From an uncultured Bacteroides sp. (GTDB lineage Bacteria > Bacteroidota > Bacteroidia > Bacteroidales > UBA932), in the NCBI GenBank assembly GCA_945874355.1, contig CAMCGB010000007.1, positions 60,431-124,430 of the forward strand: 64,000 nucleotides of DNA. Reading direction: 5' to 3'. Of this stretch, positions 1 through 7,818 are shown in pieces; the first letter of the stretch is position 1; each line of letters begins with the position of its first letter. The notes under the pieces were generated by a model. It searched no databases. It had not been told where the DNA came from and saw only the letters and a list, made by a program, of their open reading frames with translations. Position numbers and translations under genes: made by a program.

Positions 1-189
1 GGCTGTGGTGACGAAGGAGTCGAAGCGAGAGCCGTTGGAGGCGTAGCTGCGGTCGAAGGCAGACCTTCCCTGGGGGAAGTATATCGACAGGGTGTCGGAA
101 TAGACTTGGGCGCGGGCGGCCGAAGAAAAAAGAAGAAAGGCGGCGAGAGCCAGAACGACTCTATGGGCGCATATCCTTCCAAATCTCAC
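1..189 (-). CDS. Partial secreted protein, N-terminus only (possible OmpA-family/DUF3575-like)
   Basis: The gene runs off the left edge; only about 63 N-terminal residues are visible. The reading frame, absent from the ORF track, opens with GTG at 189, and an in-frame TGA lies just upstream at 199-201. It encodes a clear signal peptide (basic MRFGRICAHR, hydrophobic VVLALAAFLLFSS, cleavage near ARA-Q). The mature start, VYSDTLSIYFPQGRSAFD, resembles the N-terminus of Bacteroidales OmpA-like proteins that begin with a strand of the type IYFRQG followed by Asp/Ser-rich sequence. That family guess is from memory and weak. The oddity is a run of nine C on the plus strand (G on the coding strand) ending in the start codon, so the Shine-Dalgarno-like AAGGGG and the start share a homopolymer. 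Confidence 0.6.
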   Translation of the reverse strand, partial: MRFGRICAHRVVLALAAFLLFSSAARAQVYSDTLSIYFPQGRSAFDRSYASNGSRFDSFVTTA

Positions 190-197
190 CCCCCCCC
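189..197 (-). repeat. G9 homopolymer tract at a start codon
   Basis: Nine consecutive C on the plus strand read as G9 on the coding strand, directly before and including the first base of the GTG start of the left-edge gene. A change in tract length would alter the distance between the purine-rich ribosome-binding sequence and the start codon without changing the frame of the protein. Confidence 0.7.
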
Positions 198-315
198 TTC
201 AGGCAGTCGCACACAGCGCTGCCAAGGGAGCCGAATCGGCTTCTGAGGGCATTGGGAAAGGTATTATGGCTAGTTTCTGCTTCCATTTTTTAAGTTTCGG
301 GCAGTTGTCCAAATA

Positions 316-349
316 CAAATATAGTGGATTTTTTCTTTTGATTATCAAT
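316..349 (-). promoter_or_regulatory. Predicted promoter of the left-edge gene
   Basis: On the minus strand a perfect Bacteroidetes -7 box TATATTTG (323 to 316) is preceded, 22 bases upstream, by ATTG (349 to 346), a 3/4 match to the -33 TTTG with spacing one base above the usual 19-21. Transcription from here would leave a leader of about 120 nt before the GTG start at 189. The 193 bases between the two genes hold nothing else I can name. Confidence 0.5.
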
Positions 350-364
350 ATTTTTTGACAAATC

Positions 365-383
365 GTTTGAAAATTTTTCAAAC
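365..383 (-). other. AT-rich perfect inverted repeat at the stop codon of the barrel protein gene
   Basis: GTTTGAAAA and TTTTCAAAC face each other across one base immediately after the TAG stop of the minus-strand barrel gene. It could be a weak terminator or a protein-binding palindrome. It lacks a GC-rich stem and a clear U tract. Confidence 0.3.
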
Positions 384-3295
384 TAAAATTCCATGGAGAA
401 TAGAATGCCGAAATTGTGCAGCGAAGAGTCGTAACCGAGGGCCTGGAGCTCGGGATAAAGGCTTCCGCCCTTGTAGTTGTAGCTGACGCCGAGCCTTGTC
501 GTGAACGGCAACCAGAGAAAATTTCCAAGTTTGACGCAAAAATCAGCTCCGATGCTCCAAAGTCCAGCCCTCTCGCCGCTGCGTGAAAGCAGGGTATAGT
601 CGGCGTGGGGAGTGAGTTCGAGATTGCGGATATAGGCGACGGGACCCAAAAGGGAACAATCGAGGGGAGCAAAGGGTATGGCCCAGTCCAGGCTCAGGCG
701 CAGCTTGCTGTCGTAGCGGGACAGGAAGTTTGACACGGACGAATCGAAGCCGCGGGGAGCAACAGAGGCGTAAGCCTCCCTGAGAAGGGGTCCGTCAAAG
801 GCGAACTCGCCGAGAGCCTTGAAGCGGAAGCCGTCGCACTCTCCAAAGCCGGGAGTATAGGCATATACTTGAGCGAGCATCAGCGGGGAGATGTAGCTCG
901 CGGCAAAGGGCCTGAGGGCGCAGAGCAGCTCGGCACCGGCACCCCAACGGGGATAGATGCGCGAAGAAGGAATCCTCTGCATCACATAAGCCCTCACTCC
1001 GGCGTTCAGGTGAGCCATATTGAAAACCTCTCCCCCGCGGGTGTCGTCGCGGAAAGAGTCGTTGGTAAATTGCAGATTGACAGACGGAATCACTCCCCTG
1101 CTCAGCCCTCCGGAAGAGAGGTTCAGAGGCACATAGAGTTTGATATTTCCGTTCAGCAGAGGAGCGGAAGAGAGGCCCGAGCTGAGCTGGAGGTTCCCTT
1201 TGGAGTCAGTTCCCAGCACAAGGGCCTGGGCCTGGCGGGTGTTGACATTCAAGGAAGTCTCTATGACGGGATATAAACCTGTATACGTATATTTAAGGTG
1301 AGCGGAGTGCCTCCATCCTCCGGAGACGCTGCGGGCGTTGTAGGCAATGGAGCCATAGGAGTCGGAGAGCGAACTCTGGAAAAACAGGCTGGCACCGAGC
1401 CCGAGGGACGAAGTGATGGAAAGGCCGCTGAGATTGTCTATGGCATCGTAGTCCAGGTAGAATGGAAGCCAGGAGTGCAGCTTGATCAGGTGAGCGAGCC
1501 TTCCGTACGGGGAGACTTCGGCATCAGGACTGCCTTCCTGCTGGGGCTGCACCGGTTCGGGTTCGGAGCTCTGGGAAACAAAAGGATAAACGGCTGTGCG
1601 CACAAAGGGTAGCTCTTCGTATTTAAGCGAGTCGGCAGGCGTACGGTGAAGAAGACGGCCCTGAGGGTGCAGGGAGGTATAATATAAGGTATCTGAAATG
1701 AATATATGGTCCGAGGAGCCGAAGCGGGTCGAAGTCAGGCGGGTCAGAGTGCGGCTTTCAGGGTCCAGGACATAGAATTCGTCCGTGCCGTCAAGGTCGC
1801 TCACAAAACTAAGAAGACTCCCCTCCAGAACTCTCAACTGCTTGATTTTCACTTTCTGAGGCTCAATCAGACGGCTGTTGTCAGATAGCCTTACGATGCT
1901 GAAGCCGTCCTCTCCCAGCTCGCTTGCGTACATTAGAGAGTCGGCTGTGCGCACGCACTCAATCCAGGTGCATCCCGGCCGGGAAGGATATGAGGCGAGC
2001 ACAGCTCCGTCCCCGGCAGAGAGTAGCACGGCGTTGCTCCCTCCCGTAGTGGGCAGTTCGACTGCGCAAAGCTGTCCCATACCGTCGGGCCGGGGGTTGA
2101 ACAGGCGGCTGCGGCGGGTAAGGGCGTGGCGCTTGTTGTCGGGGGTGAGGTAATGGATTTCGGACCATGAGCGGTACTCCCATCTCGGGTCGGGACGGGG
2201 CTCGCTCCAATAGACTATTCCGCTGGAAGGGTCCGTTTCGAGGGTGCTGGACTCGGAATTGAAAGGCATAAGGGGCCTTGAAGCACCGCCGGCAGAAAGC
2301 TGCACCAGCTCGCTCGGCCGGGTAAGAGAGCTTCTCAGGGCAAGGAATGAGGAGCCTTGATGTGAAAGCGTAAGACTATGATAATCTGTATAATACTTTG
2401 GATCAGGGGAAATCTGCCGGGACGGGGTATAGCCTTTTTCGAGCCTTCGGAGATGGTCCTGCTCCCAGAAAGCGGAGAGCGAGTCACAGATTTCTGTGAA
2501 AGTGTGCTTGAGATTCTTGCCGCTGACTGCCTTCACCGTGCCCGAGAGGGTCGAGAAGCCCTTGCGCTCCGCTGTCCTTTGGTACATATAGCCGAGGAAG
2601 TCACTCTGGGAGTAGAGGGCTCTGATGCCGCTCATGGCTACATATCCAGCCCTGTAATAATCAGGGGTGTAGTACTTCTGCGAGCCGTAGCGCCAGCGGT
2701 ACCAGTTGCGCGTGAGGGAATCGGCAAAGCATACCTTATAATATTCAAGGAAGTCGGCGCTCCGTCCCCTGCCGCTTCCTGTAAGAAGGGTCTCTGAAAG
2801 GACGGCATCGCCTTCCATAAAGGCCTGCTCGTTGTACAGGGCGCTCACAAGGGCTTCGCTTATGCCTCCGGTCAGAACTCCCATCCAGCGGAAAGGACGG
2901 CGGAAGCCGAAGTTGATCTGCTCCACGTGGCGCGACTCATGGATGATGAGATGGTCCCTCCAGGGCACGGCCACGGGGTTATACATATCCGGGCTGGTGT
3001 AAAGGTCCATCCTCAGGGGCGGATAGGCCACCATTCCGTTCGAAGTGCTGAGCGAGGTATGCAGCACCACCGGGAGACGGACTGAAGTCGGGGGTACATA
3101 CTTCAGAAGGGTCTGCTTCCAGTCCAGGGCAAGGGAGTCGTGCCCCTCGGGATAAATCAGTTCCAGACTGGAGTCTTTGATGGAGTTGAACCTTATCGAA
3201 GCGCTCTCGCTCCCCGTTGTATAAAATTGTGCCTGCGCCGAAAATCCTATAAATAATAGTATAAGGCAGGCCAGAAAAGGTCTCATTTTTGCCAT
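383..3295 (-). CDS. Large outer-membrane protein with N-terminal HExxH peptidase-like domain, propeller-like middle and C-terminal barrel
   Basis: I do not recognise a named family member. The ORF-track start is a TTG; I prefer the ATG at 3295 (MAKMRPF) or the one at 3286, either giving a good signal peptide ending SAQAQ. About 115 residues in, IIHESRHVEQ contains HExxH, and a Glu-rich helix (NEQAFMEGDAVLSE) about 40 residues later could supply the third zinc ligand as in gluzincins. The middle (roughly 290-570) has repeated short beta-strand units with SGxxY/DGxxEF signatures, suggesting a TolB-like propeller. The last 350 residues alternate hydrophobic and polar strands and end in an aromatic residue (FSMEF), as in outer-membrane barrels. 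Minus strand, upstream of the left-edge gene. Enzyme activity is inferred from the motif alone. Confidence 0.75.
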   Translation of the reverse strand: MAKMRPFLACLILLFIGFSAQAQFYTTGSESASIRFNSIKDSSLELIYPEGHDSLALDWKQTLLKYVPPTSVRLPVVLHTSLSTSNGMVAYPPLRMDLYTSPDMYNPVAVPWRDHLIIHESRHVEQINFGFRRPFRWMGVLTGGISEALVSALYNEQAFMEGDAVLSETLLTGSGRGRSADFLEYYKVCFADSLTRNWYRWRYGSQKYYTPDYYRAGYVAMSGIRALYSQSDFLGYMYQRTAERKGFSTLSGTVKAVSGKNLKHTFTEICDSLSAFWEQDHLRRLEKGYTPSRQISPDPKYYTDYHSLTLSHQGSSFLALRSSLTRPSELVQLSAGGASRPLMPFNSESSTLETDPSSGIVYWSEPRPDPRWEYRSWSEIHYLTPDNKRHALTRRSRLFNPRPDGMGQLCAVELPTTGGSNAVLLSAGDGAVLASYPSRPGCTWIECVRTADSLMYASELGEDGFSIVRLSDNSRLIEPQKVKIKQLRVLEGSLLSFVSDLDGTDEFYVLDPESRTLTRLTSTRFGSSDHIFISDTLYYTSLHPQGRLLHRTPADSLKYEELPFVRTAVYPFVSQSSEPEPVQPQQEGSPDAEVSPYGRLAHLIKLHSWLPFYLDYDAIDNLSGLSITSSLGLGASLFFQSSLSDSYGSIAYNARSVSGGWRHSAHLKYTYTGLYPVIETSLNVNTRQAQALVLGTDSKGNLQLSSGLSSAPLLNGNIKLYVPLNLSSGGLSRGVIPSVNLQFTNDSFRDDTRGGEVFNMAHLNAGVRAYVMQRIPSSRIYPRWGAGAELLCALRPFAASYISPLMLAQVYAYTPGFGECDGFRFKALGEFAFDGPLLREAYASVAPRGFDSSVSNFLSRYDSKLRLSLDWAIPFAPLDCSLLGPVAYIRNLELTPHADYTLLSRSGERAGLWSIGADFCVKLGNFLWLPFTTRLGVSYNYKGGSLYPELQALGYDSSLHNFGILFSMEF

Positions 3296-3372
3296 AGGGT
3301 GCAAAGTAATGAAAATTTTTGTTATCTTGCGTTGTTTTGTTCGACAGAAGTCTAACTTTTAAAGTTCAAAAT

Positions 3373-4731
3373 ATGGCTAAAACCAAAATCAACTGGTCCA
3401 AACTCTGGAGGACCGAAGACTGGCTTGCAGTGTGGATAGGCTTTATCGTTATTGCTGTTGCCTGCGTCGCAGTTCTTGGCGGAGCGTTCGATTTCTCCGC
3501 TCTCAAATTCTCCACTTGGACCCTCGGAGAAAACCTTTCAGAGGCACAGGCCGCGAAGGTCGTACCTTTGGGAGTACAGCTTTCAGGCGGAGCTTTCTGG
3601 ATTAAGCTTGCCCTGACTTTCGCAGTTCTGGTCGTTCTGTTCACAGTCGGAGCCAAGTTGCTGGGAGAGAAGATCAAGAATTATGTCCCTGCCTTCGTTG
3701 CCCTGTTCGTGCTGGCAGTGATTGTAAGGCTTATCAGCGCTGAGTTCACCCTCAACCGCTACCTCGAGTGGGCGTTCTGGGCCTTGATTGTAGGCCTTCT
3801 GATATCCAATACTGTAGGAGTTCCGCAGTGGCTGAGACCCGCCATCAAGACTGAGTTCTACATCAAGACCGGTCTGGTGATAATGGGATTTTCAGTACTG
3901 TTCTCAAACATAGCCAAGTTCGGCCTTTACGGCCTCGGAATAGCCTGGGTCGTGACCCCCATAGTTATCCTCTTTATGTGGTGGTTCGGCACCAAGGTAT
4001 TGAAAATCAACAATAAGCCTCTTGTAATCACTATGGCTTCGGCCACCAGCGTGTGCGGTACATCAGCCGCCATCGCTACAGGCGCCGCCAGCGGATGCAA
4101 GAAGACCGACCTTACAATGGCAGTGTCCATCTCCATCATTTTCACGGTTTTGATGATGGTTTTCGAGCCTATGATCATCAAGGCCACAGGAATGAGCGCC
4201 CTGATGGGAGGTGCGCTGATCGGAGGAACTGTGGACAGCACCGGTGCAGTTGTGGTGGCAGGTACCGCCCTCGGCGAGGAGGCCCAGACAGCAGCTGTGC
4301 TCGTGAAGTCCATCCAGAACATCCTGATTGGCTTCATCGCCTTCTTCGTGGCCCTGTTCTTCGCTACCAAGGTTGAGAAGAACGGAACCCGCTCTGTGGG
4401 AGCTTCCGAAATATGGACCCGCTTCCCCAAGTTCATCATCGGTTTCTTCGTGGCTTCGCTTGTGGCCTCGTTCATCATCCAGCCTCTGTGCGGCGCTGAC
4501 GGAGTGTCGGCTGTGAACAAGTGCCTCGACCAGTATAAGAACTGGGCCTTCGTGCTGGCCTTTGTCAGCATAGGTCTGGACACCAATTTCAAGGAAATCG
4601 TCAAGCAGATGCAGGGCGGCAAGGTGCTCTGGCTCTATGTCGTGGGGCAGGTCTTCAATATAGTCCTGACCTTCGGTATGGTTTGGCTTCTGCTTTCCGG
4701 AATCCTCTTCCCCATTCCTGTGCTTGACTAG
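3373..4731 (+). CDS. YeiH/PSE family putative sulfate exporter (Cons_hypoth698)
   Basis: Multi-pass inner-membrane transporter of the putative sulfate exporter (YeiH, UPF0324) family. I start it at the ATG at 3373 (MAKTKINWSKL), not the longer ORF at 3319. About ten hydrophobic segments are visible. The family core is recognisable: FWALIVGLLISNTVG, then IKTGLVIMGFSVLFS, the SATSVCGTSAAIA stretch and GGTVDSTGAVV. The length, 452 residues, is greater than the ~350 of E. coli YeiH, because of an extra N-terminal membrane segment and loop. The substrate is not established for the family, and sulfate export is only a label. It is followed within 3 bases by a small membrane protein gene and then a CpXC gene, probably one transcript. 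Confidence 0.85.
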   Translation: MAKTKINWSKLWRTEDWLAVWIGFIVIAVACVAVLGGAFDFSALKFSTWTLGENLSEAQAAKVVPLGVQLSGGAFWIKLALTFAVLVVLFTVGAKLLGEKIKNYVPAFVALFVLAVIVRLISAEFTLNRYLEWAFWALIVGLLISNTVGVPQWLRPAIKTEFYIKTGLVIMGFSVLFSNIAKFGLYGLGIAWVVTPIVILFMWWFGTKVLKINNKPLVITMASATSVCGTSAAIATGAASGCKKTDLTMAVSISIIFTVLMMVFEPMIIKATGMSALMGGALIGGTVDSTGAVVVAGTALGEEAQTAAVLVKSIQNILIGFIAFFVALFFATKVEKNGTRSVGASEIWTRFPKFIIGFFVASLVASFIIQPLCGADGVSAVNKCLDQYKNWAFVLAFVSIGLDTNFKEIVKQMQGGKVLWLYVVGQVFNIVLTFGMVWLLLSGILFPIPVLD

Positions 4732-4734
4732 CAG

Positions 4735-5019
4735 ATGGACAGTAAGAAGCGGCAAAAGTTTTTCAAAGTGGTCACCCTGGTTTTCGGGGTGGCCGTTTTG
4801 GTTTGTGCTGTCTATCTGATGGTGCGTGGCGCAGGGCTTCAGGATAGCCTGGACTTTGGAGCGGGAGCATATTATTATGCCGATATTCCTGAATTCCAGA
4901 GGTTTACCGAGAAGGCTGGCTTTACTGCCGGGCTTCCTTTCTGGGTGTATGTGCTGCTGTTTCTCGCCTGGGGAGCCCTTATGTACCTGCTTTGGATATG
5001 GATTGACAAAAAGAAATAG
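4735..5019 (+). CDS. Small hypothetical membrane protein with two membrane segments
   Basis: A 94-residue protein of unknown function. A basic N-terminus (MDSKKRQK) precedes a membrane segment at about 11-30 (VVTLVFGVAVLVCAVYLMV). A 35-residue loop rich in Gly, Tyr and Phe follows, then a second segment at about 68-88 (PFWVYVLLFLAWGALMYLLW) and a Lys tail. The topology predicts both ends in the cytoplasm. It starts 3 bases after the YeiH-type gene and ends 2 bases before the CpXC gene, so the three are probably cotranscribed. It could be an accessory subunit of the transporter, which is inference from position only. Confidence 0.7.
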   Translation: MDSKKRQKFFKVVTLVFGVAVLVCAVYLMVRGAGLQDSLDFGAGAYYYADIPEFQRFTEKAGFTAGLPFWVYVLLFLAWGALMYLLWIWIDKKK

Positions 5020-5021
5020 TT

Positions 5022-5615
5022 ATGGCTCAGATGCAAATAAATATGCAGTGCAGAAGCTGCTCAAAGGAATATTCGGTGCCCTTCAACGGGATTATCAATG
5101 TCGGCAGCGACCCCGAGCTGCGGGCCAGGGTTGCAAGCGGCGAGTTTTTCCTGCACGAGTGCCCCTATTGCGGAGCGAAAAACCTGATTCCGGCGCAGAA
5201 CTGCCTGTATCACGACGCCCTTAACAAGATTATGATAGTCTTCTCGCCCCTGAGCCTGAAGATGGAGGATGTACCCCAGGACTATACCTGCCGCCTGGTG
5301 GGAAGTATAGGCGAGCTGATAGAGAAGGTGAAGATATTCTCCGCTTCGCTGGACGATGTGGTGATAGAGATGTGCAAGTATGTGCTGCGCGGGGAGCTGA
5401 AAAAGGATGTGGAGCTGAAGTTCGTGGGCATTTCGGGGGCTGATTCGGAGATGACTTTCACCTATCCGCAGAACTCCCGGATGGAGATGATTGCGGTGGG
5501 CTTCAATGTATATGAGGATTGCGCGGGGATAGTAAGACGCAACCCCGAGCTGCATGAGGCCGCACGGGGTTGTGTAACTGTAGATAAGGACTGGCTTAAG
5601 AAATTCTTCGCCTAG
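5022..5615 (+). CDS. CpXC-domain zinc-ribbon protein
   Basis: A 197-residue soluble protein with an N-terminal CpXC-type zinc ribbon: CRSC near residues 10-13 and CPYC near 48-51 (HECPYCGAKN), separated by about 35 residues. The remainder is a mixed alpha/beta domain without recognised motifs. The CpXC family is widespread and of unknown biochemical role. It is last in the three-gene plus-strand set after the YeiH-type transporter. Its stop overlaps the convergent galK stop by 4 bases, leaving no room for a terminator between them. Confidence 0.75.
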   Translation: MAQMQINMQCRSCSKEYSVPFNGIINVGSDPELRARVASGEFFLHECPYCGAKNLIPAQNCLYHDALNKIMIVFSPLSLKMEDVPQDYTCRLVGSIGELIEKVKIFSASLDDVVIEMCKYVLRGELKKDVELKFVGISGADSEMTFTYPQNSRMEMIAVGFNVYEDCAGIVRRNPELHEAARGCVTVDKDWLKKFFA

Positions 5616-6760
5616 AGTTTCCTTGCTCCGTCGGAGATGACCACGTCGTAAATCTTGGGCTCGTGGCCGAACTTGGCCGCGAAGCTTGAACGGGCCTCGG
5701 ATACGAAGGCGTCATAGAGGGAGTCCTTGACGAGGTTGATGGTGCATCCTCCGAAGCCTCCTCCCATAACTCGCGATCCGGTGACTTCCATCTTGCGGGC
5801 AATCTTATTGAGGAAGTCCAGCTCCTCGCAGCTTACTTCGTAGAGCCTGCTGAGCCCGAAGTGGGTCTGGTACATAAGCTCTCCGACAGTCTCATAATCA
5901 CCTCTTTCAAGGGCGTCGCACACATCCAGCACCCTCTGCACTTCACCGATCACGTACTCTGCCCTGAGGAAGTCCTCCTGAGGGATCTCTCCCCTTACCT
6001 CATCGAGCCACAAGCGGTTGCAGTCGCTGAGGAACTCTATCTCGGGGTGATTCTTCTTGATGGCAGCGGCGGCATTCTCGCAGCTCTGGCGGCGCTTGTT
6101 GTAGGCTGAAGATGCAAGTTCGTGCTTGACGCAGGAGTCGATCAGCACAAGGCGGTATCCTTCGGGGTTGAAGGGGAAGTACTTATACTCCATAGTCTTG
6201 CAGTTCAGGCGGATAAGGCTGCCCTTCTTGCCGAAGCAGGAAGCGAACTGGTCCATAATTCCGCACTTGACTCCGCAGTAGTTGTGCTCGGTGCTCTGGC
6301 CTATACGGGCGAGCTCGAACTTGTCGATGCCGTTGCCGAAAATGTCGTTCAGCGCGAAGGCGAAGCAGCTCTCGAGGGCAGCCGAAGAAGAGAGACCTGC
6401 TCCCAGAGGCACGTCACCTGCAAATACGGCGTCAAAGCCCTTTACCACTCCTCCCCTCTTGATGGTTTCGCGGCACACTCCGAAGATGTATCTTGCCCAC
6501 TGCTCCGAAGGTGCGTCTGACTCCTCCAGTCCGAATGAGCAAGATGCCTGATAATCAAGCGAATATAGATTGACTTTATCTGTTCCGTTTACCCTGATCT
6601 CGGCTACGATGCCCTTGTCTATGGCTCCGGGGAACACATATCCTCCATTGTAATCGGTGTGCTCTCCGATAAGATTGATTCTTCCGGCAGAAGCATACTG
6701 AACTCCTGACTCTGAGAAGAGGGATACGAATTTCTCGTGGATTTTTGCTGTCATTTCCAT
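5612..6760 (-). CDS. galK: Galactokinase
   Basis: Phosphorylates alpha-D-galactose at C1 with ATP (Leloir pathway, cytoplasm). All GHMP-kinase galactokinase signatures are present: the sugar-binding GRINLIGEHTDYNGGYVFP near residue 27, the ATP loop VPLGAGLSSSAALE near 117, the CGIMDQFAS region near 165 with the catalytic Asp, and GGGFGGCTINLV near 340. The length of 382 residues is normal. The gene stands without galT or galE next to it. A perfect -7 box lies 38-45 bases upstream of the start, so it is likely its own transcription unit. It converges on the CpXC gene with a 4-base overlap. Confidence 0.95.
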   Translation of the reverse strand: MEMTAKIHEKFVSLFSESGVQYASAGRINLIGEHTDYNGGYVFPGAIDKGIVAEIRVNGTDKVNLYSLDYQASCSFGLEESDAPSEQWARYIFGVCRETIKRGGVVKGFDAVFAGDVPLGAGLSSSAALESCFAFALNDIFGNGIDKFELARIGQSTEHNYCGVKCGIMDQFASCFGKKGSLIRLNCKTMEYKYFPFNPEGYRLVLIDSCVKHELASSAYNKRRQSCENAAAAIKKNHPEIEFLSDCNRLWLDEVRGEIPQEDFLRAEYVIGEVQRVLDVCDALERGDYETVGELMYQTHFGLSRLYEVSCEELDFLNKIARKMEVTGSRVMGGGFGGCTINLVKDSLYDAFVSEARSSFAAKFGHEPKIYDVVISDGARKL

Positions 6761-6797
6761 TGTTTATGTGGTTTAATAGTTTTTCTATCGAATCGTG

Positions 6798-6805
6798 CAA
6801 AAATA
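6798..6805 (-). promoter_or_regulatory. -7 promoter box of galK
   Basis: TATTTTTG on the minus strand (6805 to 6798) matches TAnnTTTG exactly and lies in the 52-base gap between galK and the upstream minus-strand gene. No convincing -33 TTTG is seen at 19-21 bases. Confidence 0.45.
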
Positions 6806-6812
6806 ACAATTT

Positions 6813-7721
6813 TTACTGACTCTTCACACTGCCTTTTACCTCAGGAAGATAAACTTTCAGGACTATGGGCAGATGGTCGCTTACCCCGGCGTTGTAGCGG
6901 GGTCCGATGAAGGTGCGGCGGGGTTTCAATCCTCCCCATTTTTTGTCTTTTTCCAATAAATAAGGGGCGTCGAACACTTTTTCCTGCACTTCGATCTGCC
7001 CGTAGCAGAAGAAGCCGTCTATCTTTTCCCACTTGGAATTGAATTTGATAGTTCCTTGATTATCAGGGAGTTTATCCCTTTTAGTCCAGAGGTCGTCGTT
7101 AAAATCCCCTATGCACAAGACTCCCCCGCTCCCCTGCTTAAGAAGGGAGTCCGCGAGGTTTTCCATCCTTTGGAAAGCAAGGCGCCTAAGGTCGTCCTTA
7201 CCCGAGCCAAGCTTTGAAGGGTGGTGGTTTACAAGAACGCTCAGATTCTCGAAACGGGACAGGAGTATGTCCCGGGTGGAGATGACCGAGCCGAGGGAGT
7301 CGCAAAGGTGTTTTGGTTCGCTGGAGAGCAGTTTAAGACGGTCCTTGCGGTAGAGAAGGGCGCAGTCTATGCCTCTGTGGTCGGGGCTTTCGTAGTGGAC
7401 GATGCTGTATCCCGCCTTGCGAAGAAGGGTGCGGGAGAGAAGCGAAGAGAGGACGTAGCGGTTCTCCACTTCGGCAAAGCCTACTATGTCGGGAAGGGAG
7501 CCTGAGGCCCCGGAGATGTCCAGAAGGGTCTTGCAGATGGAGTTGCACTTCACTTCGAAGCGCCTGCGGTTCCATCCCGCGGGACGCGAAGCGGAGTGGT
7601 AGTCAAAGAAGTTCTCGAGGTTCCAGAAGACAACTGTAAGGGTGTCTGAGGGGGTGGAAGCTCTTGCTCCTGAGCTCAGAAGCAAGAGCAGAAGGGTAAA
7701 GAATGAGGGAAGTTTTGTCAT
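6813..7721 (-). CDS. Secreted endonuclease/exonuclease/phosphatase family protein
   Basis: A 302-residue protein with a signal peptide (MTKLPSFFTLLLLLLSSGARA) followed by an EEP fold (DNase I-like). Visible signatures are FWNLENFFD near residue 31 (metal-site Asn), GFAEVENR near 96 (catalytic Glu), HRGIDCALLYR near 134, NHHPSKLGSG near 185, GDFNDDLW near 225 and the final GVSDHLPI near 280 with the catalytic Asp-His. The signal peptide puts it in the periplasm or outside. Bacteroidales have many such secreted EEP proteins and their substrates (DNA, phosphate esters) are unknown. It lies upstream of galK, which has its own promoter box, and is divergent from ychF. Confidence 0.85.
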   Translation of the reverse strand: MTKLPSFFTLLLLLLSSGARASTPSDTLTVVFWNLENFFDYHSASRPAGWNRRRFEVKCNSICKTLLDISGASGSLPDIVGFAEVENRYVLSSLLSRTLLRKAGYSIVHYESPDHRGIDCALLYRKDRLKLLSSEPKHLCDSLGSVISTRDILLSRFENLSVLVNHHPSKLGSGKDDLRRLAFQRMENLADSLLKQGSGGVLCIGDFNDDLWTKRDKLPDNQGTIKFNSKWEKIDGFFCYGQIEVQEKVFDAPYLLEKDKKWGGLKPRRTFIGPRYNAGVSDHLPIVLKVYLPEVKGSVKSQ

Positions 7722-7761
7722 ACTTTGGCTGTTTGGGTTAATGGCGCAATTTAGGAATTAA

Positions 7762-7793
7762 TTTCAAATTCCATAGTTATTTTCGTAAATTTG
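7762..7793 (+). promoter_or_regulatory. Promoter of ychF
   Basis: TTTC at 7762-7765 and a perfect TAAATTTG at 7786-7793 are separated by 20 bases, matching the Bacteroidetes TTTG-N19/21-TAnnTTTG pattern with one -33 mismatch. Transcription would begin near 7800, about 20 bases before the ychF ATG. Confidence 0.65.
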
Positions 7794-7818
7794 CAGTCTG
7801 TTCTAAACCAAAGAAATT

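Noticed and set aside
199-672. 157-residue minus-strand ORF in the track
   Set aside because: It overlaps the barrel protein in another frame and then runs through the intergenic promoter; Ser/Pro/Lys-rich without motifs.
2919-2934. Second parS-like CACGTG (tgctccacgtggcgcg)
   Set aside because: Only the core and left arm match; the right arm is not a repeat, so it is probably chance. A similar weak match near 8155 was rejected for the same reason.
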